From Hydrogenophaga sp. (GTDB lineage: Bacteria; Pseudomonadota; Gammaproteobacteria; Burkholderiales; Burkholderiaceae_C), in assembly GCA_016790705.1 (NCBI GenBank), contig JAEUOT010000058.1:1-64000 (forward strand): 64,000 bases of DNA, given 5' to 3'. The stretch's first letter is position 1; every line of letters begins with the position of its first letter. Position numbers and translations under genes: made by a program. The notes beneath the pieces are model-generated. The model had not been told where the DNA came from and searched no databases. It saw only the letters and a list, made by a program, of their open reading frames with translations. Shown here one piece after another: positions 1 through 13,752 of the stretch.

Positions 1-2021
1 TAGTCGGTCGCGCCCACCCACAGGCGCACGATCTCCGCGCCGAGCTTGGTGGTGACCGACTGCGGCTCGACCGTGTTGCCCAGCGACTTGCTCATCTTGC
101 GGCCCTGGCCGTCGGTGGCGAAGCCGTGGGTCAGCAGGCCACGGTACGGCGCGCGGTCGTAGATGGCGCAGCCCAGCAGCAGCGAGCTGTGGAACCAGCC
201 GCGGTGCTGGTCGTGGCCTTCCAGGTAGAGGTCAGCCTCGGGGCCTTGCGCGTGGCTGGCGCCGTTGGGATAGGCCTTGGCGTGGCTGCCGCGCAGCACG
301 TGCCAGAAGGTCGAGCCGGAGTCGAACCAGACTTCGAGGATGTCGGTGCTCTTGGTGTACTGCGGCGCATCGGCGCCCAGGATGTCTTCGGCCGTCACGC
401 GGCTCCAGGCCTCGATGCCACCCTTCTCGACGATGTCGGCCGCCTGGTCGAGGATTTCCATGGTGCGCGGGTGCAGCTCGCCCGAATCCTTGTGCAGGAA
501 GAAGGGCACGGGCACGCCCCAGCTGCGCTGGCGCGAGATGCACCAGTCGGGCCGGTTGGCGATCATGTCGCGCAGCCGGGCCTTGCCGTTCTCGGGGTAG
601 AAGCTGGTGTGGTCGATCGCGTCCAGCGCCAACTGGCGCAGGGTCTTGGGCGCCTTGTCTTTGGTGAAGACACCGTCGCCCTCGTCCATGCGCACGAACC
701 ACTGCGCGGCGGCGCGGTAGATCACCGGCGTCTTGTGGCGCCAGCAGTGTGGATAGCTGTGGGTGATGGCCTGCGTGGCCATCAATCGGCCGTGTTCGCG
801 CAGCGTCTCGATGATGACCGGGCAGGCCTTCCAGATGTGCTGGCCGCCGAACAGCGGCAGCTCGTCGGCGTAGACGCCGTTGCCCAGCACCGGGTTGAGG
901 ATCTGGTCGTAGCGCAGGCCGTGGGCCACGCAGCTGTTGAAGTCGTCCACGCCGTAGGCGGGCGCCGAGTGCACGATGCCGGTGCCGTCGCCGTCGCTGA
1001 CGTAGTCGGCCAGGTACAGCGGCGAGAGGCGCTTGTAGCTGTATTCGTTGCCGCTATCCGACAGGTCGTACAACGGGTGGCGGAACACCTGGCCGCGCAG
1101 GGCTTCGCCCTTGGCCGTGGCCAGCACGTTGCCGGTCAGGCCGAAGCGCTCCAGGCACTTCTCGACCAGGCTGGCGCCCAGCAGCAGAACACCCTTGGGC
1201 GTGTCGACCAGGGCGTACTCCAGCTCGGGGTGGGCGTTGAGCGCCTGGTTGGCCGGGATGGTCCAGGCGGTGGTGGTCCAGATGACGGCGAAGGCCGACT
1301 TGCCGGCCGGCAGGGCGCTCAGGCCGAAGGCTTTGGCGAGGCCGGCCGCGTCGTTGGACTCGAAGGCGACGTCCAGCGTGTCGCTCTTCTTGTCGGCGTA
1401 TTCGATCTCGAACTCGGCGAGCGATGACCCGCAGTCGAAACACCAGTACACCGGTTTGAGGCCGCGGTAGACAAAGCCGCGCTCGATCACGCGCTTGAAG
1501 GCGCGGATCTGGCCGGCCTCGTTGGCCGGGTCCATGGTGCGGTAGGGGCGTTCCCAGTCGCCCAGCACGCCCAGGCGCTTGAAGTCCTCGCGCTGCTGGT
1601 CGATCTGTTCGGTGGCGTAGGCGCGGCTCTTGGCCTGCATGTCGTCGCGGCTGAGGTTGCGGCCGTGCAGCTTCTCGATGGCGTTCTCGATCGGCAGCCC
1701 ATGACAGTCCCAGCCGGGGATGTACTGCGCGTCGAAGCCGGCCAGCTGGCGGCTCTTGACGATCATGTCCTTGAGCACCTTGTTCAGCGCGTGGCCGATG
1801 TGCAGCTTGCCGTTGGCGTACGGCGGGCCGTCGTGCAGCACGAACAGCGGGGCGCCTTGGCGGGCGTCGCGCAGGCGCTTGTACAGGCCGCCGCTGTTCC
1901 AGTCGTTGACCCAGCCCGGCTCGCGCTTGGGCAGGTCGCCACGCATCGGGAAGGCGGTGTCGGGCATGTTCAGGGTGGCGCGGTAGGCGCCGCCGCTGGC
2001 GTTCTCGTTCTTTTCAGCCAT
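1..2021 (-). CDS. ileS: Isoleucine--tRNA ligase (partial, C-terminus off window)
   Basis: Class I aminoacyl-tRNA synthetase that charges tRNA-Ile in the cytoplasm. The minus-strand frame starts at ATG 2021 ([11 protein letters not shown]) and stays open to the window edge, giving about 673 residues of a family usually near 940. The HIGH signature ([10 protein letters not shown]) lies near the N-terminus at about residues 67-76, and the KMSKS loop ([10 protein letters not shown]) is encoded near 84-98. The zinc-binding C-terminal domain is therefore missing only because of the window edge. ribF lies 111 bp upstream on the same strand, the usual ribF-ileS(-lspA) order. Seen: motifs and open frame. 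Inferred: lspA lies beyond the left edge. Confidence 0.97.
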   Translation of the reverse strand, partial: MAEKNENASGGAYRATLNMPDTAFPMRGDLPKREPGWVNDWNSGGLYKRLRDARQGAPLFVLHDGPPYANGKLHIGHALNKVLKDMIVKSRQLAGFDAQYIPGWDCHGLPIENAIEKLHGRNLSRDDMQAKSRAYATEQIDQQREDFKRLGVLGDWERPYRTMDPANEAGQIRAFKRVIERGFVYRGLKPVYWCFDCGSSLAEFEIEYADKKSDTLDVAFESNDAAGLAKAFGLSALPAGKSAFAVIWTTTAWTIPANQALNAHPELEYALVDTPKGVLLLGASLVEKCLERFGLTGNVLATAKGEALRGQVFRHPLYDLSDSGNEYSYKRLSPLYLADYVSDGDGTGIVHSAPAYGVDDFNSCVAHGLRYDQILNPVLGNGVYADELPLFGGQHIWKACPVIIETLREHGRLMATQAITHSYPHCWRHKTPVIYRAAAQWFVRMDEGDGVFTKDKAPKTLRQLALDAIDHTSFYPENGKARLRDMIANRPDWCISRQRSWGVPVPFFLHKDSGELHPRTMEILDQAADIVEKGGIEAWSRVTAEDILGADAPQYTKSTDILEVWFDSGSTFWHVLRGSHAKAYPNGASHAQGPEADLYLEGHDQHRGWFHSSLLLGCAIYDRAPYRGLLTHGFATDGQGRKMSKSLGNTVEPQSVTTKLGAEIVRLWVGATD

Positions 2022-2132
2022 GGTGTTCGGCTTTCGGTGGGGTTCGGCAAGCAGGCTCGTGGTGCGGCGTACGGGCCGCGAGGGTGGGGCAGATCGCCCC
2101 GAGCCTGTGCAAGGGCGGCGACCGGGCGGCGG

Positions 2133-3203
2133 TCAGCCTTGAATTCGGTCGCGCGTGGTCTGGCGGCGCGTCTGGGCGTGCAGCGAAGCAAAAAACGCGC
2201 GCGCGTCGTCGCAGTCCTTGGCGATGCCCCGGGTCAGGGCGTCCAGGCTGTCGTACTTCAGCTCGTCGTGCAGTTTGTGCAGCAGTTCCACCCGGATGAT
2301 TTTACCGTAGGCCTCCCCGCCGGGCAGGCTGGCCGAGAGCCCGGCAGGCCACTCCAGGCAATGGGTCTCCAGCAGGACGCGGCCGCCGTTGACATCGTTG
2401 GGGTCCAGCGAGGGGCGCACGCCGAGGTTGGCCACGCCTGGAATCGGCGGGCTGCCGGCGGGCAGCAGACCGTGGACATAGACGGCAAAGATGCCGCTGG
2501 CGGCGGGCTTCCAGTGCGAGAAGCGCAGGTTCAGGGTGCGGAAACCGTCGCCCTTGCCGGGCGCCGACTCGGCCAGTTGTCGGCCGAGTTTGCGGCCGTG
2601 GACCACATGGCCGCTGATGGCGTAGGGGCGGCCCAGCAGGGCGGCGGTGCGCTCCATGTCGCCGGCCGCCAGCGCCTCGCGCACGGCCGAACTGCTGACG
2701 CGGATGCCGTGCACCTCGTAGCTCTGCATGCGTGCCACGTCGAAACCCAGGGACGAGCCGGCGGCGTCCAGCATCGCGTAGTCACCGGCTCGCTGGGCGC
2801 CGAATCGGAAGTCGTCGCCGACCAGCACATACCGGACGCCCAGCGCACGGACCAGGATGTCGTCGATGAACGCCTGCGGCGCCAATGCGGCCAGGCGCTG
2901 GTTGAACGGCAGCACCACGCACTGGTCCACGCCGCAGCGCTCCAGCTCTTCGAGTTTGTCGCGCAGGGTGGCGATGCGGGCCGGCGCGAGGTCGGGTTTG
3001 CGGTGCACGGCGGCGAAAAAGTCGCGCGGGTGCGGCTCGAAGGTCATGGCGCAGGTGGGCACGCCCCTGTGACGCGCCTCATTCTTGAGCAGGGCCAGCA
3101 TGGCCTGGTGACCGCGGTGCACGCCGTCGAAATTGCCGATGGTCAGGGCGCAGCCCTGCAGGGCAGGTTGGGTCCGGTTCCAGAGGCCTCGGAGGATGTT
3201 CAT
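2133..3203 (-). CDS. ribF: Bifunctional riboflavin kinase / FMN adenylyltransferase
   Basis: Makes FMN and then FAD from riboflavin in the cytoplasm. The 356-residue protein is a little longer than the usual 310-330. It has the N-terminal nucleotidyltransferase signature TIGNFDGVHRGHQ at about residues 21-33, an ISSSAVR-like segment (RVSSSAVREAL), and the C-terminal riboflavin-kinase part with GRxLGR (HGRKLGRQL) and TxNLR (RTLNLRF). The ATG at 3203 is the first in the frame that leaves the nucleotidyltransferase domain complete. It sits upstream of ileS on the same strand, a conserved cotranscribed pair in Proteobacteria. The kinase domain contains a few extra residues between RTLNLRF and the following strand; nothing looks broken. 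Confidence 0.96.
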   Translation of the reverse strand: MNILRGLWNRTQPALQGCALTIGNFDGVHRGHQAMLALLKNEARHRGVPTCAMTFEPHPRDFFAAVHRKPDLAPARIATLRDKLEELERCGVDQCVVLPFNQRLAALAPQAFIDDILVRALGVRYVLVGDDFRFGAQRAGDYAMLDAAGSSLGFDVARMQSYEVHGIRVSSSAVREALAAGDMERTAALLGRPYAISGHVVHGRKLGRQLAESAPGKGDGFRTLNLRFSHWKPAASGIFAVYVHGLLPAGSPPIPGVANLGVRPSLDPNDVNGGRVLLETHCLEWPAGLSASLPGGEAYGKIIRVELLHKLHDELKYDSLDALTRGIAKDCDDARAFFASLHAQTRRQTTRDRIQG

Positions 3204-3343
3204 TCGTGGAAAGGCAAAGGGCGACGACGTGTCATGAAAGCCTGCTATATATTGTCACAGCCCCGCCGCATGCCGCTGGCGGTGGCACCAGCCGCAGGTG
3301 ACAAGGCGGCTGGCCTCTTCAGTTCAGTTTGAAGGAGCCAGTT

Positions 3344-3901
3344 TTGAAGGTCTTGAAGCTGTCTGCCCAAGGGCTGCCGCAGTCCTGGATCAGCCTGGAG
3401 GAAGCCGTTCTGCACTACGCCGCCGACGAGGTGCGCTGGGAAATGGGTGCAGACGTTGCCGTGTTTCATGGCGGACACAACGCGGTCACCGGCCTGCAGT
3501 CCATCATCACCGTCAACTCCATCATTGGCACCAAGGGTGTGCCGATGATCAATCCCTTCGACCTGCGCCCGACGCTGACCAACGCGAAGCTGTTCGCGCG
3601 CGATCGGGGTCTGTGCGCGTATTGCGGGCACCATTTCCCGGAGGAAGAGCTCACGCGCGAGCACATCCGCCCGGTGGCCCAGAGCGGACGTGACCACTGG
3701 ATGAACGTGGTGACGGCTTGCAAATCGTGCAACCACCGCAAGGGCAACCGCACGCCCGAGCAGGCGAACATGCCGCTGCTGTATGCGCCCTATGTGCCCA
3801 GCCTCTGGGAGGATTTCATCTTGAGAAACCGCCGCATCCTGGTGGACCAGATGGAATTCCTGATGTCGCATCTGCCGCGTAACTCGCGACTGCACGCCTG
3901 A
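3344..3901 (+). CDS. HNH endonuclease family protein
   Basis: About 185 residues. The central part has the zinc/HNH pattern: CAYCG, then REHIRP (the first H of the HNH core), then ACKSCNHRKGNRTP with a CxxC pair followed by N and H. HNH proteins of this compact type are common single genes in Burkholderiales; the biological substrate is not known. Start choice: the frame is also open from TTG 3329, but TTG 3344 has a well-placed AAGGAG (3332-3337) six bases upstream, giving (M)KVLKLSAQGLPQSW. It is divergent from ribF and has no operon partner. It could act in DNA repair or restriction, but nothing in its neighbourhood decides this. Confidence 0.85.
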   Translation: MKVLKLSAQGLPQSWISLEEAVLHYAADEVRWEMGADVAVFHGGHNAVTGLQSIITVNSIIGTKGVPMINPFDLRPTLTNAKLFARDRGLCAYCGHHFPEEELTREHIRPVAQSGRDHWMNVVTACKSCNHRKGNRTPEQANMPLLYAPYVPSLWEDFILRNRRILVDQMEFLMSHLPRNSRLHA

Positions 3902-3924
3902 CCAGCGGGGATCGGGCGGGGAAA

Positions 3925-3941
3925 CCCCGGCTTTTCCGGGG
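3925..3941 (+). terminator. GC-rich hairpin after the HNH gene
   Basis: CCCCGG and CCGGGG arms around a CTTTT loop lie 24 bases after the HNH stop codon. There is no T-run behind the stem, so Rho-independent termination is only a possibility. Confidence 0.3.
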
Positions 3942-3974
3942 ATCGGAGGTCGGGCCCGCCGATAGCATGGTCCG

Positions 3975-4343
3975 ATGCCATCCGACCGCGCACTCCGACT
4001 CCTGGTCGCCGACGACGACCCACTCCAATTGCGGGCCGCTGCCCGTCTGCTCAAGTCACTCGGGCATTCCGGCGCTCTGGCCAATCACGGCCAGATGGCG
4101 CTGGAGTTGCTGGAGCGCCAACCCTTTGACGTGGTGCTGCTGGATCTGCGGATGCCGGTGCTCGACGGGCTCGAGACGCTGGGTCGGCTGCGCCAGCGCC
4201 ACGCCCGGTTGCCGGTGGTGCTGGTCAGTGGCGACGACCTTGGCGTTGACTGGGATTTCTATCGCCGCTCGGGTGCCGATGCCTACCTGACCAAGCCGCT
4301 GGAGCATGCGGCCCTGGACCAGGTGCTTCGCCGCTGGCGCTGA
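3975..4343 (+). CDS. Single-domain response regulator
   Basis: A 122-residue CheY-like receiver with no output domain. The acidic pocket is D13-D15, the phospho-acceptor is D57 in LLDLRMP, a Ser stands at 85 in the VSGD position, and the conserved Lys is K107 in TKP. The gene ends 9 bp before the hybrid histidine kinase gene on the same strand, so the two are almost certainly cotranscribed. The likely role is as a phosphate receiver or sink for the kinase's Hpt domain or a modulator of a multistep relay; the partner is inferred from position only. The ATG is preceded by CCGATAGC without a strong Shine-Dalgarno. Confidence 0.9.
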   Translation: MPSDRALRLLVADDDPLQLRAAARLLKSLGHSGALANHGQMALELLERQPFDVVLLDLRMPVLDGLETLGRLRQRHARLPVVLVSGDDLGVDWDFYRRSGADAYLTKPLEHAALDQVLRRWR

Positions 4344-4352
4344 AGGATCGGC

Positions 4353-7943
<3,591 letters not shown>

Positions 7944-7991
7944 GCACTGGGAATACGGGTCTTTTGCGGTCATTGGTGCAGTGCGCAGGCT

Positions 7992-8004
7992 TTGACAATG
8001 TCAA
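7992..8004. promoter_or_regulatory. TTGACA-A-TGTCAA palindrome upstream of the chemoreceptor gene
   Basis: A perfect 6-1-6 dyad lies 67 bp before the chemoreceptor ATG, in the 127-bp gap after the kinase gene. The left arm equals the sigma-70 -35 consensus, so it may be a promoter element, a regulator site, or chance. Confidence 0.25.
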
Positions 8005-8070
8005 TGTCCATTCGCTCCTGCGGTCACAACGGGGCGTCCCAGTCATTCAAGCGATGTTTGAGGCGAGAAC

Positions 8071-10065
8071 ATGAGGAAGAACCTGCCGGTCAGCCAGAAC
8101 GTCTATGACTTTCCGGGCGACCAGACCCTGATTTCCGTGACCGACCTCAAGGGGCGGATCACCTACTGCAACTCGAACTTTGTCTCGGTCAGCGGCTACA
8201 CGCGCCAGGAGCTGATGGGACAGCCGCACAACCTGGTGCGGCACCCGGACATGCCGGAAGAGGCGTTTCGCGACCTCTGGGCCACGATCGAATCAGGTCA
8301 GCCGTGGACCGGTCTGGTGAAGAACCGCCGCAAGAACGGCGACTACTACTGGGTGCGCGCCAATGCCACGCCTGTGCGCAGCGGGGACCGCATCGTGGGC
8401 TACCTGTCGGTGCGCAGCAAGGCGAGTCCGGAAGAGATCGCCGCGGCCGAGGAGCTGTACGCGACGATGCGCGCGGAGGCCGAGGCCGGCCGCCTGGTGC
8501 ATCGCTTGCGCGGTGGCGAGGTCGAGCGCAGCGGCGTGTGGGGCTGGATAGAGCGTGTGCGGCGGCCGGGCCTTCGGGCGAAACTGTCGCTGCTGTGTCT
8601 GTGGGCGGGGCTGGGGCCTGTGGTTGTCGCCTGGGCCGGAGGCTCGCACGACATGCTGCTGGGCGCGGCGCTGCTGTCGGTGATCACTGCGGCGCTGCTG
8701 AGCATGCGCGTGGTGTTGCGGCCTCTGGAGAGGATTGTCGAAACCGCCAACCTGATCGCCAGCGGCGACCTGACCGGCACGGTCACGGTGGATGGGCGCG
8801 CGGAGATCCGCCAGTTGCAGATGGCCCTGGCGCAGATGGTCGTGACGGTGCGGACGGTGGTGCGAGACGTGCGTCATGAGGTGGCCAACCTGCGTGGCGC
8901 CTCGCAGGAGATCGCTTCGGGCAATCACGACATGTCGGTGCGCACGGAAAACCAGGCCACCAACCTGGAGCAGACCGCTTCATCGATGGAAGAGATCAAC
9001 GGCACGACGCAACAGACCACCCAACTGGCCCGCGACGGCGCCGATGTGGCCCGGGAAACCTCGGGCGCCACGCGCCGCAGCCACGAGGCCGTGGTGTCGG
9101 TGGCCGAAACGATGCATGGCATCGCCGAGTCGTCCAAACGCATCGGCGACATCATCCAGGTGATCGAGAGCGTCGCGTTTCAGACCAACATCCTCGCGCT
9201 CAACGCGGCGGTCGAGGCGGCGCGGGCGGGCGAGCAGGGCCGAGGTTTTGCCGTCGTGGCGGCCGAGGTCCGGGCACTGGCGCAACGCACCTCGTCGGCG
9301 TCGAGCGAGATTCGGCTGTTGATCGAGGAGTCCGGCAGCCGTGTCGAGGTGGGCGCAGCGCGGACCTCGGAAGCGCGATCGCGCATGGATGAAGCCATGC
9401 AGTCGGTCGAGCGGGTGAGCGCCATGCTGGAGAACATCAGCCACGCCACGGGTGAGCAGTCCACCGGCGTGTCACGCGTCAGTTCGGCGCTGGTCGATCT
9501 CGATGGCATCACGCAGCAGAACGCGGCGATGGTGGAGGAACTGGCCGCTGCGGCCAAGTCGCTCAACCATCAGGTCGAACAGGTGCACGACTCGATCCGG
9601 GTGTTCCGGCTGACACCGCGCGACATCACCCTGGCAGAGACCGATGCGGTGACGCTGCGCAAGGAGAACAAGGAAGAGGTGTCCCGCGCCAACCTGACGT
9701 CGGAGCAGGCGCTGCAGGAACACCAGCAGTACATCGTGGATCTGCGCAACGCGGTGATGCGCCAACTGACGGTCGACGCCAAGACCTTGCAGCGCGACGA
9801 TTGCTGCCGGCTGGGGCAATGGCTGGGCGAGAACTCGCCTGCGTGGGGGCATGTGCCGGTGTTCCGCGACCTCGTGCGTCAGCACCAGACCATGCACCGC
9901 GAAGTCGGTCGCGCGGCCGACGCGGTCAACGCCGGCCGCTACGACGATGTCGAGGCGATGCTGGGCTCCGGCCAGCAGTTGCAGCAGTCCTTCCGCGCGA
10001 CCATTGGCGCGTTCAAGAGCCTGCAGGAGAAAGTCAGGGAGAGCCGGGAGACTGTCTCCTACTGA
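8071..10065 (+). CDS. Methyl-accepting chemotaxis protein, Aer-like (PAS-TM-HAMP-MCP-CZB)
   Basis: A 664-residue chemoreceptor. The N-terminal PAS (about 20-140) has the Aer-type stretch [13 protein letters not shown] and could bind FAD to sense redox or oxygen, as known for Aer. A hydrophobic hairpin at about 172-212 has no large periplasmic domain. HAMP follows at about 215-265, then the cytoplasmic signalling tip with [21 protein letters not shown] and a long coiled coil. The C-terminus (about 545-650) has [10 protein letters not shown] and later HQTMHREV, which resembles the zinc-binding CZB domain. Coupling to CheA/CheW is expected from the tip sequence, but no che genes are in view. GAGGCGAGAAC precedes the ATG and provides a reasonable ribosome site. 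Confidence 0.92.
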   Translation: MRKNLPVSQNVYDFPGDQTLISVTDLKGRITYCNSNFVSVSGYTRQELMGQPHNLVRHPDMPEEAFRDLWATIESGQPWTGLVKNRRKNGDYYWVRANATPVRSGDRIVGYLSVRSKASPEEIAAAEELYATMRAEAEAGRLVHRLRGGEVERSGVWGWIERVRRPGLRAKLSLLCLWAGLGPVVVAWAGGSHDMLLGAALLSVITAALLSMRVVLRPLERIVETANLIASGDLTGTVTVDGRAEIRQLQMALAQMVVTVRTVVRDVRHEVANLRGASQEIASGNHDMSVRTENQATNLEQTASSMEEINGTTQQTTQLARDGADVARETSGATRRSHEAVVSVAETMHGIAESSKRIGDIIQVIESVAFQTNILALNAAVEAARAGEQGRGFAVVAAEVRALAQRTSSASSEIRLLIEESGSRVEVGAARTSEARSRMDEAMQSVERVSAMLENISHATGEQSTGVSRVSSALVDLDGITQQNAAMVEELAAAAKSLNHQVEQVHDSIRVFRLTPRDITLAETDAVTLRKENKEEVSRANLTSEQALQEHQQYIVDLRNAVMRQLTVDAKTLQRDDCCRLGQWLGENSPAWGHVPVFRDLVRQHQTMHREVGRAADAVNAGRYDDVEAMLGSGQQLQQSFRATIGAFKSLQEKVRESRETVSY

Positions 10066-10071
10066 AACCGG

Positions 10072-11187
10072 TCAGGCGAACACGCCGGCCGAGTCCTCCA
10101 TGCGCGCCGACACCTCGCCCAGATGGTGCAGGGTGTCGCCGAAGCTCATCTCCAGTTGCGTCAGCTTCTTGAAGTAGTGGCTGACGATGTACTCGTCGGT
10201 CACACCGATGCCGCCGTGCAACTGCACCGCCTGCTGGCCCACATAACGCATCGACTGTCCGAGCTGAACCTTGGCGCGTGAAAGCGCGCGGCGGCGCTCG
10301 TCGGCCGGGGCGTTGAGCTTGAGGCTGGCGTAGTAGCTCATCGAGCGCGCCAGCTCCAGTTGCATCTTCATGTCGGCCATGCGGTGGCGCAGCGCCTGGA
10401 AGGTGCCGATGGCCACGCCGAACTGCTTGCGTGTGTTGAGGTACTCGGCCGTCACCGCCACCGTCTTGTCCATCACGCCCACCGCTTCGGCGCAGACGGC
10501 GGCGATGCCGATGTCGACCGCGTGCTCCAGCGCGGTCAGCCCGTCCAGTGTCACCAGCATGGCCGGCGCGTTCTGCAGCGTCACGTCCGCCGCGCGGCCG
10601 CCGTCCTGCGTGCCATGGCCTTGCGTGGTCACGCCGCTGGCGCTGCGTTCGACGACGAACAGGGCTATCTTGCCGTTGACCGTGGCGGGCACCACGAAGG
10701 CGTCCGCCTGATCGCCCGCCGGCACCACGTGCTTGGCACCGCTGACGGTCCAGCCGCTGCCGGCCAGGGTGGCGGTGGTTTTGCAGACGTCCAGTCGATA
10801 ACGCGCGCCGCGCTCCTGATGCGCCAGCACCACCAAGGCTTCGCCGGACGCGATCTTCGGCAGCCAGGCCGCCTTGACATCTGCGCCGCCGTAGGCGCCG
10901 ATCACGCCGCTGGTGATCAGGGTCTGCGACAGCGGCTCCAGCACGATGCCGCGCCCCAGCTCTTCCATCACCACCATGCCCTCGACCGGCCCCATGCCCA
11001 TGCCACCGTCGTCTTCGCTGGTGTACAGGCCCGCGAGGCCGAGCTCGGCCAGTTCGTTGTAGGCGCTGCGGTCAAAACCGCCGGCCTTGACGATGCCCCG
11101 GCGGCGTTCGAAGTCGTAACCCTTGTCGACCCACTTGCGCACCGCGTCGCGCAGTTGTTCCTGGTCGTCGGAAAAATCGAAATCCAT
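10072..11187 (-). CDS. Acyl-CoA dehydrogenase, small-subunit type (PimD-like)
   Basis: A 371-residue flavoprotein of the acyl-CoA dehydrogenase family (alpha,beta-desaturation of an acyl-CoA). Family features include an N-terminal helical region, a middle beta domain, the C-terminal segment RKQFGVAIGTFQALRHRMAD, and a terminal LHGGIGVTDEY. The start ATG 11187 has AAGGAG seven bases upstream. The frame is open further upstream, but that part overlaps the next gene and is not protein-like. It follows the second dehydrogenase gene by 11 bp. This paired arrangement is typical of pimeloyl-CoA dehydrogenase large/small subunits (PimC/PimD), so a heteromeric enzyme for dicarboxyl- or branched acyl-CoA is the best guess; the substrate is not shown by the sequence. 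Confidence 0.88.
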   Translation of the reverse strand: MDFDFSDDQEQLRDAVRKWVDKGYDFERRRGIVKAGGFDRSAYNELAELGLAGLYTSEDDGGMGMGPVEGMVVMEELGRGIVLEPLSQTLITSGVIGAYGGADVKAAWLPKIASGEALVVLAHQERGARYRLDVCKTTATLAGSGWTVSGAKHVVPAGDQADAFVVPATVNGKIALFVVERSASGVTTQGHGTQDGGRAADVTLQNAPAMLVTLDGLTALEHAVDIGIAAVCAEAVGVMDKTVAVTAEYLNTRKQFGVAIGTFQALRHRMADMKMQLELARSMSYYASLKLNAPADERRRALSRAKVQLGQSMRYVGQQAVQLHGGIGVTDEYIVSHYFKKLTQLEMSFGDTLHHLGEVSARMEDSAGVFA

Positions 11188-11198
11188 GTGAATGCTCC

Positions 11199-12380
11199 TT
11201 AGCCGAGGACCGTCTGGGCGACGATGTTGCGCTGCACTTCGTTGGACCCGCCGTAGATGGTGGTCTTGCGCATGTTGAAGTAGGTCGAGGCCAGTGGCGC
11301 GTTGGCCACCACGCCACCCGGGAAGTTGCCCTGCCAGCCGGCTTCCATGGCCTCTTCGATGAAGGGCAGGGCGAACGGGCCGGCGGCCAGCATCATCAGC
11401 TCGGCGTAGCGCTGCTGGATCTCGCTGCCCTTGATCTTGAGCAGGCCGGCGATGTCCAGCGAGTTCTTGCCCGACTTCTCGGCCGACAGCACCCGCAGCA
11501 CCAGCATTTCCAGCGCCACGATGTCGACCTCGAGCAGCGCGATCTGGTCGCGGAAGCGCAGGTCGTCCCAAACGCCCTCGGCCTTGGCGATGCGCTTGAG
11601 GCGCTCCAGTTCGCGCTTGGCGCGGTTCACGTCGGCGATGTTGGTGCGCTCGTGCGAGAGCAGGTGCTTGGCGTAGGTCCAGCCCTTGTTCTCCTCGCCG
11701 ATCAGGTTCTCGGCCGGTACCTTGACGTTGTCGAAGAAGACCTCGTTGACCTCGCACTCGCCGTCCAGCAGCTTGATCGGGCGCACCGTCACGCCGGGCG
11801 ATTTCATGTCCACCAGCAGGAAGCTGATGCCGGTCTGCGGCTTGCCTTCGGTGGACGTGCGCACCAGACAGAAGATCCACTCGCCGTACTGGCCCAGCGT
11901 GGTCCAGGTCTTCTGGCCGTTGACCAGGTAGTGGTCACCCTGGCGCTCGGCGCGGGTCTTGACCGAGGCCAGGTCCGAACCCGAACCCGGTTCGCTGTAG
12001 CCCTGGCTCCACCAGACCTCGCCGCTGGCGATGCCGGGCAGGAAACGCTGCTGCTGTTCCTTGTTGCCGAAGGCCATGATGACCGGTGCCACCATCACCG
12101 GACCGAAGGGCACGATGCGCGGCGCGCCGGCCAGGGCGCATTCCTCTTCGAACAGGTGCTTCTGCACGGCGGTCCAGCCCGGGCCACCGAACTCCTTGGG
12201 CCAGCCGTAGCCCAGCCAGCCCTTGTTGCCAAGGATCTTGGCCCAGCGCTGCATGTCGTCGCGCGAGAGGCGCAGCGCGTTGTGGACCTTGTGGGCGATG
12301 TCGGCGGGCAGGTTGTCCTTGACCCAGCCGCGAATTTCGTCGCGGAACGCCAGCTCTTGCGGCGTGAATGCCAAATCCAT
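11199..12380 (-). CDS. Acyl-CoA dehydrogenase, large-subunit type (PimC-like)
   Basis: A 393-residue acyl-CoA dehydrogenase. It has the FAD/substrate signature WSQGYSEPGSGSDLASV at about residues 123-139, an INGQKTWTT-like segment (LVNGQKTWTT), and the C-terminal GGSNEVQRNIVAQ motif, which ends at the stop. The length and the unusual N-terminus (FRDEIRGWVKDNLP) fit the PimC-like large subunit. It is the upstream gene of a two-gene operon with the 371-residue dehydrogenase. A clear 60-bp gap separates it from the YceH-type gene upstream on the same strand. A full beta-oxidation set is not visible here, so the pair probably serves a specialised acyl-CoA. Confidence 0.9.
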   Translation of the reverse strand: MDLAFTPQELAFRDEIRGWVKDNLPADIAHKVHNALRLSRDDMQRWAKILGNKGWLGYGWPKEFGGPGWTAVQKHLFEEECALAGAPRIVPFGPVMVAPVIMAFGNKEQQQRFLPGIASGEVWWSQGYSEPGSGSDLASVKTRAERQGDHYLVNGQKTWTTLGQYGEWIFCLVRTSTEGKPQTGISFLLVDMKSPGVTVRPIKLLDGECEVNEVFFDNVKVPAENLIGEENKGWTYAKHLLSHERTNIADVNRAKRELERLKRIAKAEGVWDDLRFRDQIALLEVDIVALEMLVLRVLSAEKSGKNSLDIAGLLKIKGSEIQQRYAELMMLAAGPFALPFIEEAMEAGWQGNFPGGVVANAPLASTYFNMRKTTIYGGSNEVQRNIVAQTVLG

Positions 12381-12440
12381 GCGTGTCTCCGTGTCGGTGG
12401 AATCCGCCGGAGTTTTGCACGACCGTTCGTTTTTTACCTG

Positions 12441-13103
12441 TCAGGGCTGCGACAAGCCCAGTTGCTGGCGCAGATCGGCCAGTTGCGCCTGAAGGCTCGC
12501 GACCGTGGCCTCCAGCGTGGCCACACGCACCGCCAGGGCACTGTCACCGGGCGCGGGTTCGGCCGTCGCAAGCGCCGTCAGATCCACCGGACCGCACAGC
12601 AGATGGGCCCAGCGCTGTTCCCGTGCACCCGGCGCGCGCGGCAGCTTGATCACCAGCGGGCCGCCTTTCTCGTCGCTGCGGTCCTGCATTTCCTCCAGGA
12701 AACCCTCGACCGATGCAATGTCGAGGAACTTGTACCAGCGGTCGGCGTTGATGCGCAGCTCGCCCGCCGTCTGCGGGCCGCGCAGCATCAGCAGGCCCAG
12801 CAGGGTGGCCGACTGGTCCGGCACGCCGGCCGCGCGCGGAAAGTTGTGTTCGTAGCGCGGCACGCGGCTGCCGCTGGACTCGATCACCATCGCGTGGTCG
12901 CGCAACACGTCGATGGCGTCGCCGATTTCCGCTTCGCTCAGGTTCATCACCGGCTCACGCGCGGTTTTCTGGTTGCAGCCGCTGTGCAGGCTGTTGAGCG
13001 ACAGCGGGTAGCTGTCCGGCACGGTGCGGGCTTTTTCCATCAGGGTGGCCAGCACGCGGGCTTCGACGGGGGACAGGGGGCGGGTGCGGAAATCGTGGGT
13101 CAT
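12441..13103 (-). CDS. YceH family protein (DUF480)
   Basis: A 220-residue protein of the YceH/DUF480 family, made of two winged-helix domains. The conserved opening [20 protein letters not shown] and the segment [20 protein letters not shown] are present, followed by a second winged-helix part with [16 protein letters not shown]. The last about 30 residues form a coiled coil ([22 protein letters not shown]). The family's function is not established, although DNA binding is plausible. It is divergent from purN with a 48-bp gap, so the two promoters must overlap or abut. Confidence 0.9.
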   Translation of the reverse strand: MTHDFRTRPLSPVEARVLATLMEKARTVPDSYPLSLNSLHSGCNQKTAREPVMNLSEAEIGDAIDVLRDHAMVIESSGSRVPRYEHNFPRAAGVPDQSATLLGLLMLRGPQTAGELRINADRWYKFLDIASVEGFLEEMQDRSDEKGGPLVIKLPRAPGAREQRWAHLLCGPVDLTALATAEPAPGDSALAVRVATLEATVASLQAQLADLRQQLGLSQP

Positions 13104-13151
13104 TACACTTGGCGGCCCCAGCGGGCGTTGAATCGGTCGGTACTTCGGGTC

Positions 13152-13739
13152 GTGAACAAGAACATCGTCATTCTCATCTCAGGCGGCGGCTCGAACATGG
13201 CCGCCATCGTGCAGGCGGCCCAAAAAGGTCGCTGGCGCGAGCGTTTCGGCGCGCAGGTCGCCGCCGTGATCAGCAACAAGGCCGACGCCGGCGGGCTGGC
13301 CTGGGCGCGCGAACACCACATCCCGACCGCCGCCTTCGACCACAAGGCCTTCGCCTCGCGCGAGGAATTCGACGCGGCGCTGATGGGGGAGATCGACCGG
13401 TATCAGCCGGCGCTGGTGGTGCTGGCGGGGTTCATGCGTATCCTCACGCCGGGCTTCGTCCAGCACTACGAGGGACGGCTGATCAACATCCACCCCAGCC
13501 TATTGCCCGCCTTCGCGGGCCTGCAGACCCACCAGCGCGCGATCGACGCCGGTTGCCGCTTCGCCGGTTGCACGGTGCACCGCGTGACCGCAGAGCTGGA
13601 CCACGGCGAGTACCTGGACCAGGCGGTGGTGCCGTTGCTGCCGGGCGACACCGCCCAGGCCCTCGCCGCCCGCGTGCTCACGCAGGAGCACCTGATGTAC
13701 CCCAAGGTGGTTGAGCGGCTGTTGGCCGCCATGGCCTGA
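13152..13739 (+). CDS. purN: Phosphoribosylglycinamide formyltransferase
   Basis: Third step of de novo purine synthesis: transfers the formyl group from 10-formyl-THF to GAR. The 195-residue protein matches the usual length. GTG 13152 gives (M)[15 protein letters not shown] with the family's N-terminal SGGGSN loop. The catalytic region [11 protein letters not shown] (with the conserved Asn and His) lies at about 106-116, followed by GLQTH in place of the common GLHAH, and [14 protein letters not shown]. The frame is open far upstream, but only this 3' portion has homology. It is divergently arranged with the YceH gene. Confidence 0.95.
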   Translation: MNKNIVILISGGGSNMAAIVQAAQKGRWRERFGAQVAAVISNKADAGGLAWAREHHIPTAAFDHKAFASREEFDAALMGEIDRYQPALVVLAGFMRILTPGFVQHYEGRLINIHPSLLPAFAGLQTHQRAIDAGCRFAGCTVHRVTAELDHGEYLDQAVVPLLPGDTAQALAARVLTQEHLMYPKVVERLLAAMA

Positions 13740-13752
13740 CCGGTCCCCCTGC

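Noticed and set aside
11652-13151. Open plus-strand frame running into purN from far upstream
   Set aside because: It crosses the acyl-CoA dehydrogenase and YceH genes on the other strand; only the part from GTG 13152 is PurN-like.
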